Numbered from the stretch's first letter, positions 37,787 to 51,838 are shown. The stretch is DNA of 64,000 nucleotides from Halomonas alkalicola (GCF_030704205.1 NZ_CP131913.1:3224001-3288000), one strand, 5' to 3'. Numbers and translations: made by a program. The notes: generated by a model from the sequence alone, not told the origin.

Positions 37787-38659
37787 TCAGGGCCGGGCGG
37801 CCGGCAGGCGGAAGAAGGCGCGGGCGGTGTCGCTGGTGGCCCTGGCCAGTGCTTCCTCATCGATGCCGCGCCAGTGGGCGATCTCGCGCACGATCCACGG
37901 CAGCAGCGCCGGCTCATGGCGTCTGCCCTTGAGTTTGGCAGGTAAATTGCGCGGCAGCAGGTAGGGGCAGTCGGTTTCCACCATCAGGCGGTTCAGGGGA
38001 ATCTCGCCGACCAGCTCACGCAGGTGGTGGCCACGGCGCTCGTCACACAGCCAGCCGGTCAGGCCGATGTGCAGGTCGAGATCCAGGTAGCCGAAGAGGG
38101 TGTCGCGGTCCGCGGTGAAGCAGTGGACCACGGCGTCGCCGATATCGTCGCGGAAGGCGTGGAGCATCTCGCGCATGCGCCGGCCCGCGTCGCGCTCGTG
38201 CAGGAACAGCGGCTTGCCGCACTCCACCGCCAGGCCCAGCTGGGCCTCGAAGGCGCGCTCCTGCTCGGCGGGGGTGGAGAAGTTGCGGTTGAAGTCGAGC
38301 CCGCACTCGCCCACCGCCACCACCTCGGGCTGGCGGTGGAGGTCGGCCATGGCAGCGGCGAGGCCGGCATCCCAGCGGCTGGCGTCGTGGGGGTGCACCC
38401 CGGCGGTGGCATACAGGGCCAGGCCCGGTTCGCTGCACCGGCGGGCCATCGCCACCGCCTGTTCGGCATGCTCGCGGTCGGTGCCGGTGAGGATCAGGGC
38501 GGTGACGTTGGCCGCCCTGGCGCGGCCGAGCACCGCGGGGAGGTCACGGGCGAAGCTTTCGTGGGTCAGGTTGGCGCCGATGTCCACCAGCGGCGCCGCC
38601 GCGCGCAGGCGCAGGGCCTCCGGCAGGAAGTCATCGAAGGGGGCGGTCGGGTCAGCCAA
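37787..38659 (-). CDS. tatD: TatD-family metal-dependent DNase
   Basis: The 290-residue TIM-barrel hydrolase matches E. coli TatD closely, including GVHPHDASRW, GECGLDFNRNFSTPAEQERAF, the HCF metal ligand and the ETDCPYLLPR motif. TatD-type nucleases act on DNA with a two-metal centre. The start is TTG, with a good AGGAG just upstream. It precedes the acidic protein gene in the same direction and is divergent from uup. Confidence 0.93.
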   Translation of the reverse strand: MADPTAPFDDFLPEALRLRAAAPLVDIGANLTHESFARDLPAVLGRARAANVTALILTGTDREHAEQAVAMARRCSEPGLALYATAGVHPHDASRWDAGLAAAMADLHRQPEVVAVGECGLDFNRNFSTPAEQERAFEAQLGLAVECGKPLFLHERDAGRRMREMLHAFRDDIGDAVVHCFTADRDTLFGYLDLDLHIGLTGWLCDERRGHHLRELVGEIPLNRLMVETDCPYLLPRNLPAKLKGRRHEPALLPWIVREIAHWRGIDEEALARATSDTARAFFRLPAARP

Positions 38660-38805
38660 GGGGTAGCTCCTGTGGTCGTGATGTCCGGGATGTCGCGGCG
38701 CGGCGCAGTGTACTCGGGATCGCGAGCGCTCACCATGGCGGCACGGCCACGTCGGGCCGGAGTTGCGCTACACTAGCCGCCTTCGCGATTCGATGAGGTG
38801 TGCGC

Positions 38806-40758
<1,953 letters not shown>

Positions 40759-40924
40759 TCAAGGCAAAGCCTTATTAAAGATAAGGATGCGCTGATTGGC
40801 GTCGCGAGCGAAGATAGGCTGGTCGCCGCCGGAGCGCAGCTCCCGGAGTGTAGCTCGCTACATGAGGAGAGCGAGCACCGCCGGCGGCCAGGATATCGAG
40901 CGCAGCAGACAAGCAGCGCTTCCG
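40759..40924. repeat. Inverted-repeat element (MITE/REP-like) after uup
   Basis: A small hairpin (CCTTAT/ATAAGG at 40770-40786) is followed by a larger imperfect palindrome at about 40789-40919. Its outer ends are GCGCTG/CAGCGC, its inner arms CGCCGCCGG/CCGCCGGCGG, with a central GTAGC/GCTAC loop region. It fills the gap between the convergent uup and universal stress genes. It resembles a non-coding dispersed repeat; copies elsewhere were not seen in this window. Confidence 0.6.
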
Positions 40925-41380
40925 TTACTCGGCGCTCTCGCCCTTTTTGCCCACCCGAACGGCGAGGACATCGCACTGGGCGCCGTGCAGCACGCCGGTG
41001 GAGGTGGAGCCCAGCAGCAGGGCGAAGCCGTGACGGCCGTGGGAGCCGACCACGATCAGGTCCACGCCATTCTCCTCGGCGAAGCGATGGATCTCGGTGT
41101 CCGGCATGCCCACCAGCACGTGCTGGTTCTCCTTGGCCACGTGCGGGTCGGCGATCTCGGCCAGGCGCTGCTTGGCATGCTCGTCGAGCTGGTCCTGGAT
41201 GCTGGTGAGATCCATGGGGATGTCGCCACCGTAGGCGAAGCCCAGCGGCTCCAGGGTGTGCATGATGGAGAGCTTTGCATTCTGGTTGCGCTCGGCGATC
41301 TGGGCCGCGCGCTCCAGGACCTTGTGGGAGTCCTTGGTCAGGTCCACGGCGACCAGGACGTGGCGGTATTCGTTGCTCAT
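40925..41380 (-). CDS. Universal stress protein, UspA family
   Basis: The 151-residue protein has one USP domain: the N-terminal VLVAVDLTKDS strand-loop and the C-terminal ATP-binding motif VGSHGRHGFALLLGSTS. The GGAG of the ribosome site lies at normal distance before the ATG. USP proteins accumulate during growth arrest and stress. Single-domain UspA-type is the only assignment possible. Confidence 0.9.
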   Translation of the reverse strand: MSNEYRHVLVAVDLTKDSHKVLERAAQIAERNQNAKLSIMHTLEPLGFAYGGDIPMDLTSIQDQLDEHAKQRLAEIADPHVAKENQHVLVGMPDTEIHRFAEENGVDLIVVGSHGRHGFALLLGSTSTGVLHGAQCDVLAVRVGKKGESAE

Positions 41381-41497
41381 GGCAGGGCTCCTAGTGGATA
41401 TCGAGATGAAGCAGGATGCCTTCACTCTAGGCCGCCTGACACGGCAAGACAACGACTTGTATCAAGACTCACGCATCAACCCGATCTGGAGATGGCG

Positions 41498-42028
41498 ATG
41501 ACCTGGTTCTTCATCCTCTTTGCCCTGCTGCTGGTGGTCTCGCCGGTGATGTGGCTCAAGCCCAGTCCGCGGCAGCGGCGCATCTCGGCGCTGCGCACGG
41601 CGGCGATCAAGACCGGGCTCACCGTCAAGCTGGAGAAACCGCCGCTGCACGGCATCGAGACGACCATGCCCGCCTATCGCTGGCGCTATCCCCAGGAGCG
41701 CCCCGGTCCCGATTTCGTGCTGGTACGAGACGACCACGCCAGCGCGGCGCTGAAGGCCTTCGCGCACGGCTGGCGCTGGCGGCGGGAGCCGCTGCGCCCG
41801 CTGCCCGAGGCGCTGGAGGTCCGCCTCAAGGCGCTGCTGGAGCGGCTGCCTCAGGATGCCATCGTGGTGGAGTCCCACCGGCATGCGCTGACGCTGTGGT
41901 GGTGGGAGTCTCAGGACTTCCCGCGCTTCTCCACCTACCTGGAGGACTTCGTGGCGCTGCGTGATGCCCTGGCCGGGCGACCGGACGACGGCGCCGTCTC
42001 GGTGCCCCTAGGGCAGCCCCGGGCTTAG
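41498..42028 (+). CDS. Hypothetical membrane-anchored protein (176 residues)
   Basis: An N-terminal membrane anchor (about residues 3-20, FFILFALLLVVSPVMWL) is followed by a basic cytoplasmic region beginning KPSPRQRRISALRTAA. I do not recognise the family. The ATG at 41498 is six bases after GGAG; an ATG six bases earlier is in frame but too close to it. The 3' end including the TAG stop lies in a 12-bp tandem repeat shared with the next gene. Confidence 0.72.
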   Translation: MTWFFILFALLLVVSPVMWLKPSPRQRRISALRTAAIKTGLTVKLEKPPLHGIETTMPAYRWRYPQERPGPDFVLVRDDHASAALKAFAHGWRWRREPLRPLPEALEVRLKALLERLPQDAIVVESHRHALTLWWWESQDFPRFSTYLEDFVALRDALAGRPDDGAVSVPLGQPRA

Positions 42029-42060
42029 CCCCGGGCTTAGCCCCGAGTCTAGCCCCGGGC
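42017..42060. repeat. 12-bp tandem repeat carrying the stops of two convergent genes
   Basis: The unit ccccgggcttag is repeated 3.7 times; the third copy is ccccgagtctag. The first copy supplies the TAG stop of the membrane-anchored protein on the plus strand. The CTA of the third copy supplies the TAG stop of the MarR regulator on the minus strand. Confidence 0.9.
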
Positions 42061-42504
42061 CTTCTCCTCGGCGTCGCGGGCTTGGATGGTCAGGCCGTTG
42101 TCCTCGATGCGGGAGAGCAGTTCGGCCAGTGTCGCCAGGTCCTGGTCGCTCATGCCCGCGAACATCTCGCTGCGGGCCTCGCGTACCACGGCGTCGATCC
42201 GCTCGAGCAGCGGGGTGGCCTCGGGGGTGAGAAAGACTCGCTTGGTGCGGCGGTCCTGGTCGCAGGGGCGCCGCTCCACCAGTCCCTGGCGGGAGAGCTG
42301 GTCGAGGGTGCGCACCAGGGAGGGGGCCTCCACGCCGATGGCGCGAGCCAGGTCGCACTGGGGCTGGCCGTCGCCGAGTCGCCACAGGTGGTAGAGCGTC
42401 ACCCAGCGCGTCTGGGTCAGGCCCAGGGGCGCCAGGCGCTCGTCGATGATGGCGCGCCACAGACGTGGCAGGCGGCCGAGCTGGAAACCGATATTTTCAT
42501 GCAT
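42049..42504 (-). CDS. MarR-family transcriptional regulator (SlyA-like)
   Basis: The 151-residue winged-helix regulator has the recognition-helix region DLARAIGVEAPSLVRTLDQL and the wing ERRPCDQDRRTKRVF, most like the SlyA branch of MarR. The target and ligand are unknown. The ATG at 42504 (MHENIGFQLG) matches the family N-terminus; an ATG at 42516 is also possible. A promoter is predicted at 42535-42563 on the same strand. The stop codon lies inside the 12-bp tandem repeat. Confidence 0.86.
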   Translation of the reverse strand: MHENIGFQLGRLPRLWRAIIDERLAPLGLTQTRWVTLYHLWRLGDGQPQCDLARAIGVEAPSLVRTLDQLSRQGLVERRPCDQDRRTKRVFLTPEATPLLERIDAVVREARSEMFAGMSDQDLATLAELLSRIEDNGLTIQARDAEEKARG

Positions 42505-42534
42505 GAGTCTGGGCATTCCATGGGCGTTCGCTGG

Positions 42535-42563
42535 ATTTTGTGAACTCGACGCGTGGAATGCAA
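42535..42563 (-). promoter_or_regulatory. Probable promoter of the MarR gene
   Basis: On the minus strand, TTGCAT (42558-42563) and CAAAAT (42535-42540) are separated by 17 bp, about 30 bp before the start codon. Confidence 0.5.
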
Positions 42564-42589
42564 GCGGGCTTATCATTTCACGCCTCCCG

Positions 42590-43093
42590 TCACTCTTCCC
42601 TGGCGCCGCCATTCGCCCCGGCGGGGGTGTCGCCCTGGTCTGCCGTCGGCTCCGCCGCCGGGCCGTCGTCATGCCGCCCCGGCACCAGGCGACGCAGGCC
42701 CAGCCCCTGCACGCCGCTCAGCAGCTCCCGCCCGTCGGCCAGGCTGGCCTCCCCGTCATCGGTCACCCGGAAGCGTATGACCCCGATGCGCTGACCGCTG
42801 TCGGTCATCACGTCGATCCGCCAGCGACCCGCGGGGTCGTCCGGGAAGTTCTGCTTGCGGCTCCAGGCCCGATAGCCCGCCTCCCGGCCGCCCTCGATGG
42901 TCAGCGCGATGCGATCGACCTCCTGCCCCTCCTGCCGCCAGACATGGAACACCTCCTCCCTGAGCCCGCGCGGCGCGCGGATCGCCGTATAGGCGTAGAG
43001 CCCGCTTCCGGCCAGCGCCTCGATGCGCGCCTGCAGCTGGCTCACTCGGGGTGCCTCCGGTCGCTGGTCAGGCGGGGGGGAGGATGGGGGCAT
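42590..43093 (-). CDS. DUF2914-domain protein
   Basis: The 167-residue protein has a single DUF2914 domain (about 50-115, including VFHVWRQEGQEVDRIALTI and WRIDVMTDSGQRIGVIRFRV) and a disordered acidic tail. Most DUF2914 proteins carry membrane helices; none is visible here, so this is a soluble or truncated form. A downstream GTG (residue 17) is an alternative start. It precedes the MarR gene in the same direction. Confidence 0.72.
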   Translation of the reverse strand: MPPSSPPPDQRPEAPRVSQLQARIEALAGSGLYAYTAIRAPRGLREEVFHVWRQEGQEVDRIALTIEGGREAGYRAWSRKQNFPDDPAGRWRIDVMTDSGQRIGVIRFRVTDDGEASLADGRELLSGVQGLGLRRLVPGRHDDGPAAEPTADQGDTPAGANGGAREE

Positions 43094-43216
43094 GGCGCGC
43101 GGCTACCCTGTGGGGTGTCATCGTGAAGCCTAGCACCCGGGGGTGATGAGAGGGGCGTCGAGGCATCGGCGACGGGGGGGTTGACGCGCCGGCTTTCGTG
43201 ACCCAAGCTGTGCGCA

Positions 43217-43234
43217 TTCAAACGGCCGTATGAA
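43217..43234. promoter_or_regulatory. PsrA-like operator before fadB
   Basis: TTCAAACGGCCGTATGAA is an 18-bp palindrome with one mismatched pair. It fits the CAAAC-N4-GTTTG pattern described for the TetR-type fatty-acid regulator PsrA in Pseudomonas. It ends 16 bases before the fadB ATG, next to the ribosome site, where a bound repressor would block transcription. The match is from memory of the consensus. Confidence 0.6.
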
Positions 43235-43250
43235 ATCGGGAGATTCGCGG

Positions 43251-46638
<3,388 letters not shown>

Positions 46639-46659
46639 GCGCTTACGGCCATCCGACAG

Positions 46660-46691
46660 ACAGCGGCGGCGCCCTCGGGCGCTGCCGCTGT
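46660..46691 (+). terminator. fadA terminator hairpin
   Basis: A long GC stem (acagcggc..gcgccc paired with gggcgc..gccgctgt) with a two-base loop lies 21 bp after the fadA stop. The T-run is poor. Confidence 0.65.
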
Positions 46692-46717
46692 CGTTGTGGG
46701 CCACGTGGGGTGACAGG

Positions 46718-47182
46718 CTACAGGATGCCCGCCTCGAGCCCCGCGGCCATGGCCATGGCGAGCTCCTCCACCTGGTCGGCGAAGCCCGCCTGCCACTCGC
46801 CGCGCAGGATCAGCGGTTCCTGTGCCCAGCGCCAGCGCAGCCCGGTGACGATGCCCTCCACGGCGCGGCGGGTGCCGGTGCCGTCGTGCCCTGCGCGCAC
46901 ATAGAGCGCACAGGGCAGTCCCTGCTTATCCTCCAGCACCGGGTAGTAGCAGCGGTCGAAGAAGTCCTTGGTCAGCCCCGCCATATAGCCGAGGTTCTCG
47001 GTGGTGCCGAGCAGGATGGCGTCGCAGGCGCGGACGTCGTCCGGGCCTGTGTCGAGCGGTGCCTTGACCACCACCTCGACGCCCTCGATCTCGGGGTGGC
47101 GGGCGCCGCGCTCGGCCGCCTCCGCCAGGGCCCGGGTGTTGGGAGAGGGGGCATGTGTGACGATCAGCAGGCGCCTGGGCAT
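46718..47182 (-). CDS. Flavodoxin-like NAD(P)H-dependent FMN reductase family protein
   Basis: The 154-residue protein has a flavodoxin-like fold with the FMN phosphate loop THAPSPNTRALAEAA and the GTTENLGYMAGLTKDFFDR segment. It probably binds FMN and transfers electrons or reduces quinones; the substrate is not known. It starts at the ATG after AAGGAG. It is divergent from the YbhB-like gene with 69 bp between. Confidence 0.84.
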   Translation of the reverse strand: MPRRLLIVTHAPSPNTRALAEAAERGARHPEIEGVEVVVKAPLDTGPDDVRACDAILLGTTENLGYMAGLTKDFFDRCYYPVLEDKQGLPCALYVRAGHDGTGTRRAVEGIVTGLRWRWAQEPLILRGEWQAGFADQVEELAMAMAAGLEAGIL

Positions 47183-47251
47183 GTTGACAGCTCCTTCGTT
47201 GTTTCCCACGCTGAACCGGCACTTACCCGGTTTATCCAAGGAGGATCACCG

Positions 47252-47731
47252 ATGGCCTTTGCCCTGTCGACCCTGCGACTCACCAGCCCCGTCTTCGAAG
47301 ACGGCGGCGCCATTCCCGCCAGGCACACCGGCGAGGGAGACGACATCTCACCGGCGCTGGTCTGGCAGGGGGCGCCCGAAGGCACCAGGGGTTTTGCGCT
47401 GATCTGCCACGACCCGGACGCGCCGCTGGTGCAGAACGGCACCTATGGCTTCGTGCACTGGGTGCTCTACAACATCCCGGCCTCCGTCACCAGCCTGGAG
47501 GAGGCGACCCGCGTCGGCACTCGGGGCAAGAACGACTTCGGCAAGCTCGGCTACGGCGGCCCCATGCCGCCGGAGGGGCATGGGGCGCACCGCTACTACT
47601 TCTGGCTGCTGGCCCTGGACAAGCCCACCGACGACCTGCCCGAGGGGCTCAAGATCCACGATCTGCTGGTCAAGGTTGAGCCCCACCTGCTGGGCATGAA
47701 CCGCCTGGTGGGCATCTATCAACGCGGCTGA
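47252..47731 (+). CDS. YbhB/YbcL family (PEBP) Raf-kinase-inhibitor-like protein
   Basis: The 159-residue single-domain protein matches the bacterial PEBP family: SPALVWQGAPEGTRGFALICHDPDAP and the C-terminal HRYYFWLLALD. These cytosolic proteins have unknown activity in bacteria. A strong AAGGAGG lies before the ATG. Confidence 0.9.
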   Translation: MAFALSTLRLTSPVFEDGGAIPARHTGEGDDISPALVWQGAPEGTRGFALICHDPDAPLVQNGTYGFVHWVLYNIPASVTSLEEATRVGTRGKNDFGKLGYGGPMPPEGHGAHRYYFWLLALDKPTDDLPEGLKIHDLLVKVEPHLLGMNRLVGIYQRG

Positions 47732-47738
47732 GGCGAGG

Positions 47739-48110
47739 GTGCCCCCGCTGGCCCCGCTTCGGGTCTACTACGACGGGCTCTGCCCCGGCTGCCGGCGCGA
47801 TCGCGCCCGCTACGAGCGCTGGGCCGGCGAGCTGGGGGAGAGCGTGCGCTGGTGCGATGTGACCGAACACCAGCAGACGCTGCGCGACAAGGGCGTTGAC
47901 CCCCAGGCGGCGCTGCTCTCGCTGCATGTGGAGGAGGCCGACGGGACCCTTCGGGAGGGCATCGACGCCTACATCTTGCTGATGCGCAGGGTGCCGCGGC
48001 TCAAGCCCCTGGCCTGGCTGATCGGCCTGCCCGGGCTCAAGCCGATGCTGCGCAAGCTCTACGATGGCTGGGTGCGGCGGCGGCTGACCCGGGAGGGGCG
48101 CCTGCCCTGA
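47739..48110 (+). CDS. DUF393 thiol-disulfide oxidoreductase (DCC family)
   Basis: The 123-residue protein has the DCC motif YYDGLCPGC with C15 and C18 near the N-terminus and a basic C-terminal tail. The family is proposed to act as small thiol oxidoreductases. The start is GTG, seven bases after the YbhB-like stop, so the two are co-transcribed. Confidence 0.85.
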   Translation: MPPLAPLRVYYDGLCPGCRRDRARYERWAGELGESVRWCDVTEHQQTLRDKGVDPQAALLSLHVEEADGTLREGIDAYILLMRRVPRLKPLAWLIGLPGLKPMLRKLYDGWVRRRLTREGRLP

Positions 48111-48122
48111 GCCGCTGGTCGA

Positions 48123-49058
48123 TCACCCGGTGATGTGCCGGGCAGCTCTTTCCTGGGGGAGCAGGGCGGCGTGGACCATGGCGTTGACCGGTGTGGCCAC
48201 GCCGGCCTCGCGCCCGAGGCGCACCACGGCGCCGTTCTGGGATTCAAGCTCCGAAGGGAGGCCGGCCATGATGTCGCGCTGCATGGAGGCGGTGCTCGCC
48301 TCGGGCAGGGCGTCGATGAAGTGCAGGGCGGGGGCCGCGGCATCCGCCGGCAGCGCCACGTCCCTGGCGCGGGCCACCGCCTCGATCTCGGCCAGCAGCT
48401 GCTCGATCATCGTGCGGGTCTCGGGCAACGTACGGGTCACCCCGATGGGGGCCCGGGTCACGCTGCCGATACCGCTCATGGCGCAGATGAACAGGAACTT
48501 GCTCCACACTGCCACCTGGATGTCATCGGGGATCTCGGCGGTGACGCCCCGGGCCTGGTCGAAGGCGGCCTTGAGGCGCAGGGCGCGCTTGCTGCGGCGG
48601 TTGTCGCGTTCGCCGAAGCGCACGAAGGGTGAGACGCCGGCGTGGCGGATATGCCCGGGGGCCTCGCGCCAGGCGAGGATGCCGCAGAGGCCGTCCAGCA
48701 CATGGGCCTGGCCGAGGATGCCGGCGAGGGTGTCGGCGGCCTCCACGCCGTTCTCCAGCGGCACCACGAAGGTGTCCGGGCCGATCATCGGCCGGATCGC
48801 CCGCGCCGCCTCGGCCACCTGCCAGGACTTCACGGCCACGAGGACCGCATCGACGGCGCCCACTCGGCTCGGGGCGTCGCTGACCTTCACCTGGGCCAGG
48901 TGCAGGTCGCCCTCGATGCTTTCGACCCGCAGGCCATGGCGTTGCATCTCGGCAAGGTGCTCGCCCCGAGCGATGAAGGTCACGTCGTGTCCGGCCTCGG
49001 CCAGGCGTGCACCGAAGTAGCCGCCCACGCCGCCGCTGCCCATGATCGCCAATCGCAT
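48123..49058 (-). CDS. panE: 2-dehydropantoate 2-reductase
   Basis: The 311-residue enzyme has the N-terminal NADP motif GSGGVGGYFGARLAE and the conserved C-terminal dimer region with SSEL-like SELESQNGAVVRLG. It reduces ketopantoate to pantoate in coenzyme A synthesis. No other pan gene lies nearby. It is divergent from the AMP-phosphorylase-like gene. Confidence 0.9.
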   Translation of the reverse strand: MRLAIMGSGGVGGYFGARLAEAGHDVTFIARGEHLAEMQRHGLRVESIEGDLHLAQVKVSDAPSRVGAVDAVLVAVKSWQVAEAARAIRPMIGPDTFVVPLENGVEAADTLAGILGQAHVLDGLCGILAWREAPGHIRHAGVSPFVRFGERDNRRSKRALRLKAAFDQARGVTAEIPDDIQVAVWSKFLFICAMSGIGSVTRAPIGVTRTLPETRTMIEQLLAEIEAVARARDVALPADAAAPALHFIDALPEASTASMQRDIMAGLPSELESQNGAVVRLGREAGVATPVNAMVHAALLPQERAARHITG

Positions 49059-49238
49059 TGTCTCTCCCTCGTGATTGCCTGGACCGACTGACAGCCTACA
49101 CCCGAATCGCGGGTCTCACATCGCGACCTTGGCCTTGCGCCGGTGACGCTCCCCGGGGCGGCTGCTAGGATGGGGCCATCTCGAGTCCGCGTGGCAGGAG
49201 GCCCAGGCGCCGGTCGGCCACGCCGCATGGAAGAGCCC

Positions 49239-50816
49239 ATGACACGATCCAAGACCCAGGCCGTCCTCGATGATGTCCTCTCCCCCCTCACGCTCAAGCG
49301 CGTGGGCATCGACACCTACCGCGAGAACGTCGCCTACCTGCATCGCGACTGCGATCTCTATCGCGCCGAGGGCTTCCAGGCGCTCTCCAAGGTGGAGGTG
49401 CGCGCCAACGGCCAGCGCATCCTGGCCAGCCTCAACGTGGTGGATGACCCGGCCATCGTCGACTGTCAGCAGCTCGGCCTCTCGGAGGACGCCTTCGCCG
49501 CCCTGAACGTGAAGGAGGGGCAGCCGGTGAGCGTCTCCCAGGCCGAGCCGCCGGCCTCGATCCCGGCGCTGCACCGCAAGATCAACGGCGAGCGGCTGAC
49601 CCGCGAGGACTTCCGGGCCATCGTCCAGGACATCGCCGAGCTGCGCTACTCCAAGATCGAGCTGACCGCCTTCGTGGTGGCCTGCGACCTGGGGGAGATG
49701 GACCGCGAGGAGATCTACTACCTGAGCGACGCCATGTGCCGGGTGGGGCGTCGCCTCGACTGGCACGAGCACCCGGTGGTGGACAAGCACTGCATCGGCG
49801 GCATCCCCGGCAACCGTACCTCCATGCTGGTGGTGCCCATCGTCGCTGCCCACGGCCTGCTCTGTCCGAAGACCTCGTCCCGGGCCATCACCTCGCCGGC
49901 GGGGACCGCCGACACCATGGAGGTGCTGGCCAACGTCGACCTGCCCTTCGATGAGCTCGAGAAGATCGTGCGCACCCACCGCGGCTGCCTGGCCTGGGGC
50001 GGTACCAGCCAGCTCTCCCCGGCCGACGACGTGCTGATCTCCGTGGAGCGGCCGCTCTCCATCGACTCCCCCGGCCAGATGGTCGCCTCGATCCTCTCCA
50101 AGAAGGTGGCCGCCGGCTCCACCCACCTGCTGCTCGATATCCCGGTAGGCCCCCACGCCAAGGTGCGCTCGATGCCCGAGGCGCGGCGCCTGCGCAAGCT
50201 CTTCGAATTCGTCGCGGCGCGCATGGGGCTGCCCCTGGACGTGGTGATCACCGATGGCAGCCAGCCCATCGGCGCCGGCATCGGCCCGGTGCTGGAGGCC
50301 CGCGACGTGATGCGGGTGCTTAGCAACCACCCGGAGGCCCCCATGGACCTGCGCCAGAAGGCGCTGCGCCTGGCCGGGCGCATGCTCGAATTCGACCCCG
50401 ACGTGCGCGGTGGCGACGGTTTCGGCATCGCCCGGGACATCCTCGACTCCGGCCGTGCGCTGGAGCGGATGCAGGCGATCATCGCGGCCCAGGGCGCCAG
50501 GCCCTTCGATCCGGACAGCCCGCCCCTGGCGCCCCACGCCTTCGAGGTGGTGGCCCCCGAGGACGGCGTGGTGATCGCCATCGACAACCTCAAGCTGGCG
50601 CGCATCGCGCGGCTGGCCGGTGCGCCCAAGGCGACCGGTGCGGGGGTCGACCTGGCGGTACGCATCGGCGACGAGGTCAGGGCGGGGCAGCGGCTCTATA
50701 CCGTCTATGCCGCCTTCCGCAACGAGCTGGCGCTGGCCCACCGCTCCAGCGAGCGCGACAGTGGCTTTACCCTGGGCCATCGCGACCAGCTGACCCGCCT
50801 CAACGTGGAGATGTGA
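49239..50816 (+). CDS. AMP phosphorylase-like (thymidine phosphorylase family) protein
   Basis: The 525-residue protein is a nucleoside phosphorylase II-family enzyme with the phosphate/sugar site [15 protein letters not shown] and [17 protein letters not shown]. An N-terminal extension of about 85 residues before the catalytic core distinguishes the NMP/AMP phosphorylases of archaea from ordinary DeoA (about 440). It would release a base and ribose 1,5-bisphosphate from an NMP. The PRPP-synthetase-like gene starts one base after its stop. I prefer the ATG at 49239; 49227 is in frame. Confidence 0.85.
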   Translation: MTRSKTQAVLDDVLSPLTLKRVGIDTYRENVAYLHRDCDLYRAEGFQALSKVEVRANGQRILASLNVVDDPAIVDCQQLGLSEDAFAALNVKEGQPVSVSQAEPPASIPALHRKINGERLTREDFRAIVQDIAELRYSKIELTAFVVACDLGEMDREEIYYLSDAMCRVGRRLDWHEHPVVDKHCIGGIPGNRTSMLVVPIVAAHGLLCPKTSSRAITSPAGTADTMEVLANVDLPFDELEKIVRTHRGCLAWGGTSQLSPADDVLISVERPLSIDSPGQMVASILSKKVAAGSTHLLLDIPVGPHAKVRSMPEARRLRKLFEFVAARMGLPLDVVITDGSQPIGAGIGPVLEARDVMRVLSNHPEAPMDLRQKALRLAGRMLEFDPDVRGGDGFGIARDILDSGRALERMQAIIAAQGARPFDPDSPPLAPHAFEVVAPEDGVVIAIDNLKLARIARLAGAPKATGAGVDLAVRIGDEVRAGQRLYTVYAAFRNELALAHRSSERDSGFTLGHRDQLTRLNVEM

Positions 50817-50817
50817 C

Positions 50818-51723
50818 ATGGACGCTGCCCTGCTGCATTTCACCGATGAGGCCGCCCCGGCGCGACGCCTGGCCGAGGCCTGCGGCCTGGCGGCTCGCGA
50901 GGTGGAGCGCCACTGTTTCCCTGACGCGGAGCTGCGGCTCACGTTGCCCTTCGCCGAGGCGCAGGCGTTTCCCGAGACCCTGGTGCTCTACCGCAGCCTG
51001 GACCGGCCCAACGACAAGCTGGTCGAGCTGCTGCTGCTGGCGCGCCACGCCCGCCGTCAGGGGGTGACCCGCCTGGTCCTGGTGGCGCCCTACCTGGCCT
51101 ACATGCGTCAGGACATCGCCTTCCACCCCGGCGAGATCGTCAGCCAGACCATCGTCGGCGGCTTTCTGGCGGAGCTCGTCGACGCGGTGATCACCGTGGA
51201 TCCGCACCTGCACCGCATCGAGCGGCTCGACCAGGCGATCCCCATCGCGCATGCCATAGCGCTCTCCGGGGCGCCGCGGCTGGCCGAGCTGATCGCCGAG
51301 AAGCGCCCCGGGGCGCTGCTGCTGGGGCCCGACGAGGAGGCACTGCAGTGGGTGGCCCAGGCCGCGGGGCTGACCGGCCTCGACCATGCCACCTGCCGCA
51401 AGGTGCGCCGCGGCGACCGCGACGTTGAGATCCACCTGCCCGACACCCCGGTGGCGGGGCGGGCGGTGGTGCTGATGGATGACGTGGCGAGCTCCGGGCA
51501 TACCGTGGCCCGAGCCGCCGAGGCGCTCAAGGCCGCCGGAGCGGCCTCGGTGGACGTGGCGCTGACCCATGCGCTGTTCGCCGGCGATGCCCTGGCGGTG
51601 ATCCGCGAGGCGGGCGTGGGGGAGGTGTGGAGCACCGACTGCATTACCCATGACAGCAACGCCATCGCCATGGCGCCGGTGCTGGCCGAGGCGCTGGCCG
51701 GGGTGCTGGGCTCGCGGCCGTAG
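50818..51723 (+). CDS. Ribose-phosphate diphosphokinase-family protein
   Basis: The 301-residue protein resembles PRPP synthetase (Prs) with two phosphoribosyltransferase-like halves, RQDIAFHPGEIVS, DPHLHR and the PRPP loop MDDVASSGHT near residue 224. It is shorter and more divergent than housekeeping Prs (315), so it may act on a different phosphoribose, such as the ribose 1,5-bisphosphate made by its partner. It starts one base after the phosphorylase stop, so the two are translated from one mRNA. Confidence 0.82.
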   Translation: MDAALLHFTDEAAPARRLAEACGLAAREVERHCFPDAELRLTLPFAEAQAFPETLVLYRSLDRPNDKLVELLLLARHARRQGVTRLVLVAPYLAYMRQDIAFHPGEIVSQTIVGGFLAELVDAVITVDPHLHRIERLDQAIPIAHAIALSGAPRLAELIAEKRPGALLLGPDEEALQWVAQAAGLTGLDHATCRKVRRGDRDVEIHLPDTPVAGRAVVLMDDVASSGHTVARAAEALKAAGAASVDVALTHALFAGDALAVIREAGVGEVWSTDCITHDSNAIAMAPVLAEALAGVLGSRP

Positions 51724-51757
51724 CCGGGCGACAGCGATAACGAGGGCGCTACAACGC

Positions 51758-51792
51758 CAGCGGGGCACGAGAGTCTCTCTCGTGCCCCGCTG
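51758..51792. terminator. Long palindrome after the PRPP-synthetase-like gene
   Basis: A 16-bp stem (cagcggggcacgagag/ctctcgtgccccgctg) with a three-base loop lies 34 bp after the stop and before a convergent small gene, so it can act on both strands. Confidence 0.75.
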
Positions 51793-51838
51793 CGTATGCT
51801 CGTCCGGTCACCCGGGCGGGGGAGTGGCTCGGCTGCCG

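Noticed and set aside
42017..42060. A CRISPR array or origin iterons
   Set aside because: The units are 12 bp, directly adjacent without spacers, and there is no replication or cas gene nearby.
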